64,000 nucleotides of DNA from Tetracentron sinense. Lineage: Eukaryota > Streptophyta > Magnoliopsida > Trochodendrales > Trochodendraceae. The notes below the pieces were generated by a model that was not told where the DNA came from, ran no database searches, and saw nothing but the letters and a program-made list of their open reading frames with translations. A program made the position numbers and the translations under genes. Where the stretch lies: assembly GCA_015143295.1 (NCBI GenBank), contig CM026557.1:34171965-34235964 (forward strand), read 5' to 3'. Below, piece by piece: positions 35,701-49,770 of this stretch (position 1 is its first letter; each line of letters begins with the position of its first letter).

Positions 35701-38700
35701 AATCCTAATTAAACTAAGAGCTTTTGGTTATATATCGGTGAGAGAAGATTTAGGGCGTTTGAATCCACCACTAGCCTCATAATTAAATTCACATGTATTT
35801 CTTCAGGTTTCTCAAAATAAACAATAGGGTTGAGATTGACTACAATCTCAACTCATCAAAATAATAATGATTCGAGGGATCAAACTCTAGGCATATCCTA
35901 TCTTTGGTTAGCACGAGTGATACACACTAAACTAGGATTGTGACATCACTTGTCTTCCCTAGGCATAGAATATCCTATAATCTGATTTCTCGACAATAAA
36001 GACCATTGCATAAAATTCATTCCAACAATCAAAGAAAGAAAATATGAATGAATTCAATCTCAACAAGATAAAACCTAAGACAAGAATAAGATCATGTTGA
36101 AACTGAGTTTAAACTCAAATAATTGGTTGAAGAACAACTCTCTCATTATGCAATCATTGTTTATACAAGAAATAAAACCTAAATAAAATACAAGGGACAA
36201 AATTACTCAGCTAGGGTTTCATCTAAACCCTAGAAAAAGAAATTAGTTCGTAGCGAGAGCAAGGGACACCGCTTTCGACGAAGAACATGAAGAACGCGAA
36301 TAACCCATCCTCCAACCTTCATAGATCTTCAGAGTCTTCTTTCTTCAATTCCAAAATTTAGAACCCTTTTCAGTGCAGGTAGGTTTTTCTTTTATAGAAA
36401 ACCCTTTTTGCTAAAATCCGGTTTTAGAAACCTTCAAGAGGCAGCTTCTAACTTTTTCACATGGGTTCTGTGGCCAGAAAATGCCAATGATGATTGATCG
36501 TCAAGTAGGACGATCGATCGTCTATTCCTGAAATTTCTTCTTTGGCTACGGGTTTGTGGACGATCGATCGCCAAGTATATATGATCGATTGTCACTGTTC
36601 TGACTGGCGATCAATCGTTCCTTACTTTTCTTCTTTTCTTTCTTTCTCGTTAGCCTTTTTCCTGATGAGGTTCATTTTCAACTTTGTGATCTCATAATTC
36701 CTCAATTTTGTCTTCTTTTTCTTGCATGAACCTGAAAATAATAAACACACCCAAATGAAGTATCGTAGTGGATAAATGGGCTCAAATGGATTAACAAATG
36801 CAGTTTAAGGTGCATAAATGTGTAACAATTAGCATCAATCAATGTATTTTTCGTAATATCTTTTGCCAGTGACTTCATATATCATTACCTTGCAAATTTC
36901 TTACTCAGTTTTCATTGATGTTCATTGCTAACATATCTCTTGATTCCTTGAGTAATTGTCCTATACACATTGTGAGCAACCAATTGTACTTTAGAAGATA
37001 TGTTTTTCTTTTAATCTTGTACATGAAGTTCAAATGCATTTTATCATCTTCATGATATAGTTTGGCACTGAACATAGGTGCTCCTCAATCTTCAAAAGAC
37101 ATGATAGGAAGATGTTGTATTTTCCTGCATGAGATTACTTATGTATAGGTTCATTGTCATAAGGAGTTCTAAATTTTGCCTTTTCCCCCATATCTCCCAT
37201 AAGACTGTCACTCTTTTTTTTAGTTCAATGGCTTTATGTTGGTTCACCATCTACTTTGCTTCTCATTGTTCTAAACATCTCATTCTTCTAATAACTCAAC
37301 TGATGCAAATTTTGTTATTTGCAGGAGCATCTAGATTATGATGTGGTGAAAAGTGCCAATCCCGAGTTCAAGAAAGCAATTGTGCGGATAAACATCTTTA
37401 AGCAACACAGACAAACAATCCAGGTTTGAAGAGAGGGTTCAAATTTTCATTGCACTTATCATTTTGTTTATTTTACACCATGATAATCATGTTGGTGTGC
37501 CTGTTGTTTTACAAAATATGAAGGTTGTTATTATGCCATGTATGGTACTTGGGAGTGTCCCTATGGTTAGAACTGAGGAACTTATCACTTAAATTTCAAT
37601 TGTTTGCATAAGCAGTTTTCTTTGATACATTTCGGTCATTTAAATAAGCATTCGTTTTTTAAATTACATATCGGAATGAATTACAACTGATGGAATGCGT
37701 TCAAAGTCTTGGGAACACTTTCTGATTGGGATTGACTAACCATGAGTTGAGAGTGATCCCTGGATGGAAGAATGTACTTCTAAATAACCATTGAAGGACT
37801 TGGATATCATTATTTTGGCATTGAAAGACCTAGAGGATTGGGGATCAACATGTTCTCTCTCTCTCTCTCCTTCCACCATGAACAAGTGAAGTAATGTAGA
37901 TTTAAGACCAGCAATGATGGCTTATCGATCAAAAAAAAAAAGACCAGCAATGATGGCTTCTTGAAACTTATAAGTATATGGACATGGTGCGCAAATTTGA
38001 GTCTTAAAGGGAATTTGAGAATATATATAACATTGCCATGGAGAGGAATTTTATGGTGAGTTCATTCTTTGATTTAGTAGCTGGTAAATTGATGTGGAAC
38101 CCTGGACTGCGAAGGGTGTTAAATGATTGGGAGATGATTGATTGATTTAGTGTAGTCAAAGTGTCTAGATGATGCCTAGGCGATAAGGGTTCTCTAGGCA
38201 AGGTGATGCCTAGGTGTTGCTTAGGCGACAAAAATTACTTTTATCTGTTTACATTATATAATATTAAATAAGATTTAGTGAGTGCCTGCCTAGATCCTTA
38301 TCTAGGCGATAGTGGTCCTGGTTAGGTGAGGCGGTGGCCTAGGCAACATTTTGACTACACTGGGTTGATTTCCTTCACCTATTGACCCATCTTAATCTCA
38401 TTCAGCCTAAGATTCATTCAGTCATTCTAGAGATAGCCATGGATCAAAATATCGACAGTATTGATACGTATCGTACAATGTCTATATATAAAAAAAAACT
38501 TATTGATAGACAATAAGAAACATCCATGTAATAAAAACAATTACAGAGTTTTGGTGCATATCGACAATCGAAAAGTTTTGGTCGTACCGGTACGGATACA
38601 TATTGGTACGTATCTAAACTGACTATAAAAGCTGCATTTCAAGATGTTTTAAACACCATTTCTCTCCTCCTTAGCTCCTCTCCTCCAAATCCTTTGTTCT

Positions 38701-41700
38701 AAAGTTGAAAACTACCTACCCATCAAGATTAAACCAAAGAAAAACTCGTTTGGTTTCTATGGAGATTAATAAAAGGGATTTTCAACTATTCATCCAGGTA
38801 TGTCACATACTGTTTATTTTCAAAATTTCAAGTGTTAAGTCCTTTGTAATGGTTGAAAAAATGCTTGTAGATCTTACATCTATGTTTTATGACTGAATCC
38901 ATAAAACCATGATCCTTAAAGAGATTTGATCTCAGTTTTTTTTGGTTTTTGTTTTTTTTAATCTGAAAATACAGAGTTATTCATTTTAGGCCATTTATAC
39001 TACTATTTTAGGAAATACAAAATTATTTATTTTAGGCATTTTATACTACTATTTTAGGTGTGATATAAATATATGCAATTGTGCTAAGGGTGATCTGTCA
39101 GATTCTCATACTAACCCTAGTTTTAAGAAAAAAAATTATATTCTTATTTAGTTTAATAAAAATTAATATTCTAAAATAGAAATTGTGATTTGAATCTACA
39201 TGCTAGGTATTATCATTTGAATAACTACATGAGATGAGATTAGTTTATGGGTGATCTATTAGACCCATAGACTAATCTTTTTTTATTGTTAATTAGAAAT
39301 ATTTTTAACTATTTTATATTAGTAATATTTAAAAAATTTCAAAAATAGTAAGTTGTAATATTATTTTCATTGTTAGTTGTTGTTTGCAGTAAATCATTAT
39401 GCTTAGAAGATTGTTCAATATTGGATAGGAAAATGGAGAGGGGAAAGGGGGTAGACACAAGGTTTTGTGCAAATACTGTCATATTGTGATTGCCGGGAGG
39501 GGTGGGGTTATGGAATTTCAGGATGACCTGGCTAACAAGTCAGTGGAGGTTAAGGAGGGATGTTTACACGTCCATAGAGAGGTCAAGGTGTGGATGATGA
39601 CCCATCTACTAAAGAAGAAGGCACGAAAGAAGGTGTATGACCTTGAGTATATTGCACTGCAGTTGGAGAGCATCTCCTCTTATGCGAAATATCTTGATTT
39701 ACAGATGGTTGATGTGACTACCTTTTTTGGTAGCACTAAGACAGAGCATGGAGATTTTTCAAGAGGAAAAAGGCCGACGTATCTCAGCTTCTACTAGGTC
39801 TAGGATAGCGTTGGTGGAGTGCATTTCCTCATGTGAAGACAATCCCAATTTGCAGGAGGTTGATTTCGTGATGCTACAAGACAGCATGAAGACTTTTTAG
39901 TATGAGGAAGAAGCCCAACGTTTGTAATCTTTTACGGGGAAATCGTTTGAGTCAGGAGGTTCATCACAACCATCTTCTTGACCTTGCAGGAGATAGTGAT
40001 ATTGGCATATTTTTCCAACATTTTATTACATGGTGTACTGATAAGTGAATGATTGTGTTAAATTGTGCAGTAATCCTAAATGTTTGTGTACTGCCTACAA
40101 ATAAAAGTTTGATTAATGAATTATGCTTTTATTTGTCTCAAATTTTTTTTTTTTTTATAGATTTAGACATATACTCACAACGTATACATGGTTGTAAGAA
40201 GTAATACATTGTGGAAACTCATATAGATATTTCAAATGGTAGCTATAGGACTTTAACTATCACAATTTGATGTTATCTTTGCATTAAATTAAGTTTGGAT
40301 TTAAGTTTACATGAGTTTCTAAGTTCTAACGTATTACGTTTCTTAGATACATATTTGAGGTACTTATCGTTACGTATCTCAATACCGATATTTTGAACCG
40401 TGGAGACAATAGACTATGGTCCAAGGATAGCAAAGAACATTTACAGTGAAATCATTCTTCTGGTCATTCCCAGTGAGTCTTATCCGCCCTTTTCCTCATC
40501 ATTTTGTGTGAAATCCTTGTATTCCATCTAAGATAGTGTTCTTTTTTTGTATGGCAACCACAAACAAGATTCTCACAATAAACTAGAAAAATAGAGGGTG
40601 GGGAATGACTTATTGATTTTTTTAGGAAACTAGTTAATGGACCTGGGGTTTCCATTATGAAATGAAATGGTCGGTCCACATTGGTCCACGCCCCACTTTT
40701 AAACAAACATAAACTGTGGTTAAGATTCACTCACCCCTAGGGTTAAGCAATCCAACCTTGGTTTTTAGAAAAAAAAAAAAAAAACCAAAATCTTAATTTT
40801 AATTTCCTTAAGCTTAACGAGTGTTAAAGGGTTCTTAAAAGAGACACGAGGACAAGGGGGTAAGATTAGTAGCGGACCCATGGGTCTGCCAATCACTACT
40901 CTTTTTTTTTTATGTCAGTCTGAGGCAGTGCAGTCAAAGAATCCAGGTGACACCTAGGCGATAAGAGGCTCCCTAGGTGAGGCGATGCCTAGGCGATTTA
41001 ACAAGATGTGCACAAGGTTATATATACTTGTTCCCTCCAAGGAGGGTTTGGTTTACAACCTCTTTGATTGGAGACAGGGAGGTTGTTTGGAGCCCCATCT
41101 TTCACAGGAACCTTAGAGATAGTGAGATCAAGGAATGCATGCTCTTATCGGTAGGTTGAATGAGGTGAAGATCAATTGAATATGGATGCTTTTCAATCTG
41201 AACTAGAAGTTTTAAGTGTTTGTTCACAACTAAAGACTTCTATTATTACCTCTTAGAGGAGGATAAGGATCTAGCTAAAAGGCCTCAATTTGAATTTTTT
41301 TTGATAAACTCTGGTCCCTCCTAAGAAGCAAGCATTCATTGGGATGTCAATTTTGGATAAGATCCTTGCTATCGACCATTTGGGAAACCAGTGGTTTTTC
41401 ATGTCAAACAAATGCTATATGTACAAAATGGCAAAGGATGTGAGCCACCTTTTTGTTTCATTACTTGTTTACATGTGGTATGCATGGTTCAAAATATTAG
41501 TATCAGTATGAGGATCAGTAATGCGATTTTAGGATACATATCGATCCGATCTTTTGAAAAAAATTAAGATTCACTTCGATACGTAAGGAAAAACTTGTAT
41601 ACCTTGCATGAAACTTTTTTTTTGTACAAATATAAGCTAAAGACAAACTAAATGAAGTCCCTCAACTACATTTATAACCATACATATGAGAGGTAAGAAT

Positions 41701-43851
41701 TTTATAAGTTAAAAAAAGCAGTGTAGTCAAATCGTCCAAGCGATGCCTGGGCGATAGGGGATTCCCTAGGCAAGGCGATGCCTAGGCGACCAAAATTTAT
41801 TTATTTTGTGTACATTATATAATATTATATAGGAATTAATGAGAGCCCATCTAGACCATGAACTAGGCGATAGGGGTCCTGGCTAGGCAAGGTGGTGGCC
41901 TAGGCATTGCCCAGGTGACATTTTGATTACACTGAAAAAAAGTGAGCATGCTGATAAACAAGGATGAAAATAGAAATCATAGTCACATAGCCAAGTATAG
42001 GCATACAATCTAAATAAATATGAAAACCTTATATTCAATGAATACATAAGATAAGTATTGACTTCACTTTACAATAATAAAGTAAATGACATGCATTATA
42101 CAAGCTCAATACTACAATGAACTACATGCCGACTTGAATTCTAGATTGAAAGTATTTTTTTAAATATTGAAGATTTTAGAATTTTCAAAAATTTCAAAGA
42201 AAGTGATGAAAAATCATTGATTTCTCATAAGGAATGATTTTTGATAAATGGATTTCACGTGAAATCAATAGATCTATTAATTTTAGGTTGATTACAACCT
42301 ATTATCATTAATTTAAATCACTAAAATTTAGTAAAAGAAAAGAAATTTTGCATACCTTAAAAAATTTGGGGAAACCCTTTTAATCCGAAATTAAATGCTT
42401 AAATCTTTGTTCTTGAACATAAAATAGATGATGGAGTTGTTGTTTTAGGCTTAGAAATTGATTAGAGAATAAAGTTTGTGGAAATACTGGGTTCTAGGGA
42501 TGTTTACAAACACCCAAATGGTAAAATAACTTGTTCATGAGTATCGGTCCGATACGCACCGATACTTTTCCTAGGAGTTTTATGTATTCCCCATACCAAA
42601 GTATCGGATAGCGCAAATTCCAGAACATATCGGACCACGCCCAAGTACGTATCGATATTTAAAACCATGGTGGTATCGATATTTAAAACCATGGTGGTAT
42701 GTAGAGTTGCTTTGTGTGTTTTCTAAGAAGGCCAGTGAGATCATCCTATACTTGCCCGACGGTGTTTATGATAAGAAGGGGATATTTTTTAGAAGATACT
42801 GCCTAATCCGGTCTTTAGGGCATTTGGAGAGAAATTGTAGGATTTCTTGAATTCTATATCGTCTTTCCCAAAGTTATATTCTTCCATCAGTTGGAGTCTT
42901 AAGTGGTTTGTCAGCATCCGTACAAGAGTTTTTAGATGTATATGCCTCTCTTTTATTCAGTCTCTTGTGATTATCGTCTTTGCCAAAGTTATATCCTTCC
43001 ATCATGGAGTCACTATTATATTTTATTTTGTGACTAAAGAGATTCTTTTAGCTGTTTTTTTTGGGGGGAATATCCTCATTTCACCATTTCTTGTAAATAT
43101 CTTCCATCTTAATACAACTCTCATTATCCATCAAAAAGATAGATGATCAATTGCATTAATTAATCTTGCTCATATCTCTATGATCTCCCACTTGCCTTGT
43201 GGAATTTAAGAAGTTTCCTTCAATAATATTTGATCAATTAATTTTGGCCTTTAATGATCTGAATTCCATCTGATGTTTAAAATCTTTACATATTCCCCGT
43301 TGAAGCTGAAACTATGATTGAACATCTTTGTTATAGATAATAATTTTAAATTTTATGTAATGTAGTCAAGGCGTCTAGGCAATGCCTAGCCAGTGGTCTC
43401 TGATTAGGCGAGGTGGCGATTAGGCGACAAAAAAATACATTTATTGACTGCATATAACTTTAGCATTCCTCTATATAAAACACTGATATCCTCAAATGAA
43501 ATAGGCAAATATACATTCACAAACATGTGCAATTACATTAGGAGTTACATGTATATACAAAATAGGAGGGATAAGAAAAAAAACATTCGAATGCCGTGAT
43601 GTGTATATATATATTTATATATAGAGAGTGAACTCGTTTCAAAAAAAGAACAAAGGAGATGAGAGGAGGAGAGAAACTTTAGTCCGTTGATAAATAGGTG
43701 AGAGAGGGGTTTTTGGTCTCTTGAATAGAAAAAGGGAGAGAGAGAGAGCGAGAGAGAGAGAGAGATTGTGGGTCCCTGAAACAAAAAAGAAGATACTTAC
43801 AGGTACATACAAAATAGGAGGGATAAGTAAAAAAACATTAGAATGATGTGA

Positions 43852-43882
<31 letters not shown>

Positions 43883-44840
43883 TTGTATATAGAGAGAACT
43901 TGTTTCAAAAAAAGAAGAACAAAGGAGATGAGGGGGAGAGAAAACTTTAGTCCATTGATAAATAGGTGAGAGAGGGGTTTTTGGTCTCTTGAATAGAAAA
44001 AGGAGAGAGAGAGATTGTGGGTCCCTGAAACAAAAAACAAGAGACTGAATGAAAGAGAGGCTTACAGAATGGAGAGAGAGAGAGAGAGCGGACTGTTGGG
44101 TCCCTGAATCAGAAACAACAGGCGAGAGACAGGTTTATAGAGATAGAGGGAGACGAAGACAGAGAGGAACCAACATATAGAAAGAAAAGAAGGGAGAGAG
44201 AATATTTTACTTTTTCCTTTCCTCTTCTTCTTCTTGACTCTCCTTTAAAGAAAGAGAGGCATATAGAATGGACTATGGAGAGACAAAGAGGGGACTGTTG
44301 GTCCCTGAAACGGAAACAAGTCAACAACTGCTGAGATGGCTTGAAAGATAGAGAGGGACCAACATATAGAAAGAAAAGGAGGGGGAGGGGGGAGGATATT
44401 CTACTTTGTCCTCTCCTCCTCTTCTTCTTCTTGACCCTTAAGGGTATTACACGGCAAACAAAGTATATTCTATTTGTACCATACTATGTTGAGCGGATTC
44501 TTTAAGACAACAGGCGTGTCCCATGTCGATGCTTGTGGACATGGATTCTGCACGGAAACACCTTGGATATGCATGTTGTGACTCATATCAACAAGAATTC
44601 ATGATTTTTGGACTCAAATGGACACGGATTCTCCCGATACCCATAAGCTTTTGGTATTTATTATATGAAAGAGGCATACAACTGCATATAATTAGCAAAA
44701 ATTTCAGAAAATTCTTTTGAATTCTCACCATAAGAATAGAGAAGCTGATAGGGACAGATGAGAAGAACCACGATACATTTATTTTGAACAGGAAAAAAAC
44801 AGAGAAACAATTGGAGGAATTACTGATCCCTGTGATAGAA

Positions 44841-44878
<38 letters not shown>

Positions 44879-47800
44879 GATAAGCTTCGGACATTATTCT
44901 CACACTTTAGGAATCAAATTCTAATCATCAACGTTTGTAGATTAGTTTTGTTAGTTGTTTACTTGTTTTAGTTATTTTAGTTGTTCATTTTAGAATTAAT
45001 GTTTGTCAATTACTTCATTAGTTTACCATGTTTGAAGCCCTGTATTTCAAGTCCGACACCTGTGTCCGTGTCTGTGCAACATAGGTTCCATAGCATTAAA
45101 ATAAGTAAATATCTACAAGAAGTCAAAATCTATCTACCTTAAATAAAATACTATAATTTATATACAGTAAATGATAAATTGTCTAAACCCATCTACTTTG
45201 AATGAAATAGTACAATTTTTTATGCACGAAATGACAAAAAGTCAGGATCCATTTAATATACATATAATATTATAGCTTTTATGGTTTTAGGTGACTGCCT
45301 TAGTGCCTCGGTGTTGCTCGGGCAACCGCCTAGAACCCAACACCCGCATAGACCTCGAGTCGGGCAATAGGGATGTTTTTAGGCGGGGCGGTTGCCCAGG
45401 CACACCTTGACTACACAGCTTTTATGTTAAAACATGAAGTTGATAATGATAAATTCTATATATAATTAACTTCAATGTCTTATTAGAGATTTTCATACAA
45501 TGAAAGTATGTGTAAAGACACGTTTATTATTGACCCATACTAGAGAAAACCGTCGGTGGTAAACTTGGACAGAAATTTGGGATGTGGTTTTTTACATGTG
45601 AACTCTCATGCAACCCCTCTTCTTAAAGACATGTATCTCTCCTACTAGATAAATCAAGAGCAATGGCTGGGTATTATAAAAAGTGTAGTGACCTTTCTTT
45701 GTGGAGTGGGATTTGGAATGCAAGGCGTGGGTTATCTTTGGGGTTGCTTCCAAGAAGTCTCTTTCACTTGGCTTCTTTTGATGATAGAGAGGGTTTAATC
45801 TAAAATCCAATTTCCTAACCTCCACAGCAACGGTATTGATCCCCTCAATCTCTCTCTTTTGATTGCCAGGATAAGTCCTCACATTGTCAAAGCAAGTGCG
45901 TGTTTGATATTTGTACTTTCAAGGAGACAAAAGCAAGCATGGACAATTGATTCACTCATTATAAGCATGGTTTAAAATATCGATACGTATCGACTAATAT
46001 GGGCCGATATGTATCCTATTTAGAGCTACCCGATACACTTGGAAAAAAAAACACCCCCATATCAGACCGATACATGCCCGATACGAGGAATTTTCAATTA
46101 ATTTTTTTCTCTCCTTCCATTTACACTAGGATCCACAACATAGACTTGATACGTACAACTTATTTATATAAAATATTAGTTAAGTAAATGATTTTAAATT
46201 AATATTACTTTCATTTATTTAAGATATTAATGTACAAATAAAGTTATCCCCCCATTTGAATTCAATAAAAATTATCTTGATCCAAATTCCTCTTTTGAGC
46301 ACATTTTAGGGACGAGGTCAAAATTTTAACTTTCAAATGATAAGGTATTTCTCAAATATTAAAATTTTTTAAATTTTATTATATCAAAAATTACCAAAAC
46401 CCAAAAGTTTGGCAAAAAAAGTCTCATACTTTAGTCTTACAAAATATTTTCATTTACAGGGTCAAAAAATCAATTAATAGTGTAACAATTTAGAATAACA
46501 ATTTAGAATAAACCAACTTACATTAACCTTAAAATTTATGGTTATAATTCAATACATTCTTATTTAACTCATTGAATGTAAGATTTTAATATCTTAATTG
46601 TTTTTCTTATACTTAGCTAAGTGACTATGGTTTGTATTTTCATACCTTCTTATCAGTACAACATGCACGTCTTTTTTAATTTATTTAATTCCCAACTCTC
46701 ATATGTATGGTTATAAACATAATTGGAGACCTTCATTTCGTTTGTTTTATATTTACATTAAAAGAAATTTTATGCAAGGTATCCAAGTTTTTCATTGCGT
46801 ATCCAAACATTTCTTAGCATATCCTGATTTTTTCCTCTGTACCCATCCGATACGTCGATGCGTATCCTATTTTGGACTTACCGATATGGCAACCGATACC
46901 GATATTTTAAACTATGATTATAAGCAATGTGTGAGAAATCAGTTGCTTTTATTAGATCTCTCCAATATAATGTGGCTCTTTGGGGGCAATATTTTGGACC
47001 AAACAGAAGGGTGGAAAATGGTGGCTTTTGATTGGAGACTGAAGCTTCCCCCCCCCCCCCCCCCCCCCTTTTTTTTTGGGAGCATTTGGAAGGTATGGAA
47101 TGTTCACATCTTTCATGACAAGAGTGGCCCCCAATTGAGTTACTCGAAGGTAATAATTTAACTGTGTATTCATTGATCCTAAAAGCCTTTAGAGGTATTC
47201 ACTTTTATTAATTCCTCTTGCAGTTGAGATTTGGTTTTTCATGGTGGAAAGTGTTGCTAAACTGAGGAAGAATTTTTTTTTTATTTTGATGGATGTTCGT
47301 TAGTTAAAGCCTGCCCTATTGGATAGGTTTTTATTTTATTTACTTTTATTTTGTTTTAATGGAGAGGAGATCTTCAAGTTTATTTTTGGTGCTGCTAGAG
47401 AATGATCTCAATGAGAGGGATTTCCTTTCCAATTTGATGAAGCTAGAAAATTTTGGAACATGCTGTAGTATCCACTATCCACTAGAGGTGGGAGGAGACT
47501 CTTCTTTACTGTTTCCTGGCAGATTAGTTGATCATTGGATGCCCTTAACCAACTTTTGCATCTTTCATGAATTGAACATATTGCATATTCATAATTTCTG
47601 TGGCATCCAGTTATCAAGCCGATCATTGGTGTACATATCAATATCAAAGAGAGTGGGAATGAGTGAGGGAGAAAATCATCTTCGATTAACTTATGGTAGT
47701 AATTTGCATTCTAATAAAGAAAATGTTTACATCTAAATTACCTTTGGAGTATCTATATCTAAATAAAATGTTTGGTCTATTCCTTAGTTCTGCGTTGTGT

Positions 47801-49739
47801 ATGACATTTATCTTTTGAGCTTCATTTTACTGATATTTCTTTTGCTGATTAAGAGTACTTGGTATCATAATTACTTTAGATTTAAGATTCACTACATGTT
47901 TTGGCTGGGAATGGAATAGTTCGAGTTCAATTATTAGCTCTCTGTCTTGGCTTCAATCGTGCTTTGTTGCTCTTCTCATTGTGTTGTCTACTTTATTTAC
48001 TGAGGTTAATGAAGCCGAATGATATCATTGATGTTCTTGCCATGCCTTAGTTAATTGAAGTCCCTTTTTTCATAGAGAAAAGAGGGTTTATCTATGATTA
48101 TTTCTCATCAATTGTTTGTCTCTAACCCACTTCTTAAACATATTAGTCTTTTAAATCATCTCAAAAACTGTAGAGATTTTAAAGCTTCTTCCTAGGGCCA
48201 TATCATGGTCAATATGGCAAGAAAGGAATAGGAGAGTCTTTGACAACTCCTCATCTTCTTTTTCCCTTATCCAAGCTCGAATCCGTTTTATGATCTATGA
48301 ATGGGTTGCAGTTTGGAATGGGGGGGTGGATCTGAGATCTGTGTTGGGATGAGGCATGCCATAGTGAGGACCCGCCAATCATACTAGCGGCGGACCTTTT
48401 ATTACATTCTGCTCTTAGTTTATGCTATTGTAAACTTGCACTGTATTATAGTTTGCCTTCTTGTACCTCTTTTTGATTAATATATACTACTGATTACCGA
48501 TTCAAAAATACAGTAAAATGCACACATCATTATACTATTTGAAAATTTTGCTTCTAATACATTAGCAGGCTCAGAAAGAAGTGAACTGCGTAGGATTTGA
48601 TATCTTTGAGGCATTTCGGTTCAATTACGTTACTATTCACACTTTACTGCTAAAACTGTCTATTTAGCTTCTGAATGTTTTTCCCTTTGTTTATTATTTG
48701 ATATTTATATATTTGTTTTCTCTGTTTTCTTAACAGTATATACAACCGCATGAACATGAAAAGCTTTCCCAAGTTGAACTGTTGGTTGTTGATGAAGCAG
48801 CAGCTATACCATTACCGGTTGTAAAGTCCTTGCTTGGCCCCTATCTGGTCTTCCTTTCATCTACTGTGAATGGGTATGCTTTGCATATGGTTCTTTGTTT
48901 TAATAATTCATGTATCAATAGATGTAGATGGAAAAACATCCCTTAACCAAGGGAACTTTTGCATCTCCTTTTGTAATTATGTTAAGCATGTTGCCACTTT
49001 TTCTCCCAACATGTTTAATGAAGTCTGTCAATTTGGTAGATTGATCTTCATTTGTTAACCATTGAATGTATTTCGTACTCAAAGTTATGAAGGTACTGGT
49101 CGATCCTTATCCTTAAAGCTTCTGCAGCAATTGGAAGTGCAGAGTCGAATGTCTACTAATTCTGTAGATGGTTCCATTTCGGGTATAAAATTATTTTTGA
49201 ACTTCAGTTAATTCTCTTAGTTCTTTTGGTCAAAACTGTATATCCAAAGCTTGTTTGCAGGGAAAAGCACTAGTGCCATTTTGGGTAGTCCTGAATGTAA
49301 AATTGTGATGTATTCTTGAAATATTTCATTGCACCTGTGACCTGTCCACATATCTAGTATAATTGTCCAACAAACGGTTGTCATATTCTGGCGAGACCAG
49401 CCAAAAAATTTAACCCAACATTTTGGTACATAGTACATATCAGTGTTGTAAAAAGTGTGTGAGGCTTACGCCTCGAGGCTCGCCTCGGGGCGAGGCTTAA
49501 GGAAAACGCCTTGAGGTTTAACCATGAGGCTTAAAACTTCATGAGGTTCACATGAGGCACACGCCTCATGTCTTGAAGCTTGCTTTATGTCTATGTACGT
49601 CTTATACATTAACTAAAATTAGGAATTGAGACTTAAATGTCGTTTTTTTTCTAAAATTTGTTATTTGTTTCAACTAATTTATATAGTATTTCTTATGTGT
49701 ACGTGTGCGCCCACATGAACACATACAATGAATACAAAT

Positions 49740-49770
<31 letters not shown>

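Larger units (their letters stand above)
41030..42850 (+). pseudogene. L1-type LINE fragment (zf-RVT region), interrupted by hAT copy R3
   Basis: Plus-strand pieces GDREVVWSPIFHRNLRD, PPKKQAFIGMSILDKILAID and NKCYMYKMAKDVSHLFVS correspond to the C-terminal zf-RVT region of plant L1 ORF2. It is decayed, with stops and frame changes. The element R3 enters at 41483. Sequence after 42700 (VELLCVFSKKASEIIL) is plausibly the continuation. Confidence 0.6.

Noticed and set aside
43545-44327. ORFs of 72-133 codons rich in SLSLSL and IYIYI
   Set aside because: Translations of (GA)n and (TA)n tandem repeats on the minus strand.
47359-47736. A 125-codon ORF in intron 9
   Set aside because: No recognisable domain and no homologous block in the NAT10 family. 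An intronic chance ORF or decayed LINE remnant is more likely.
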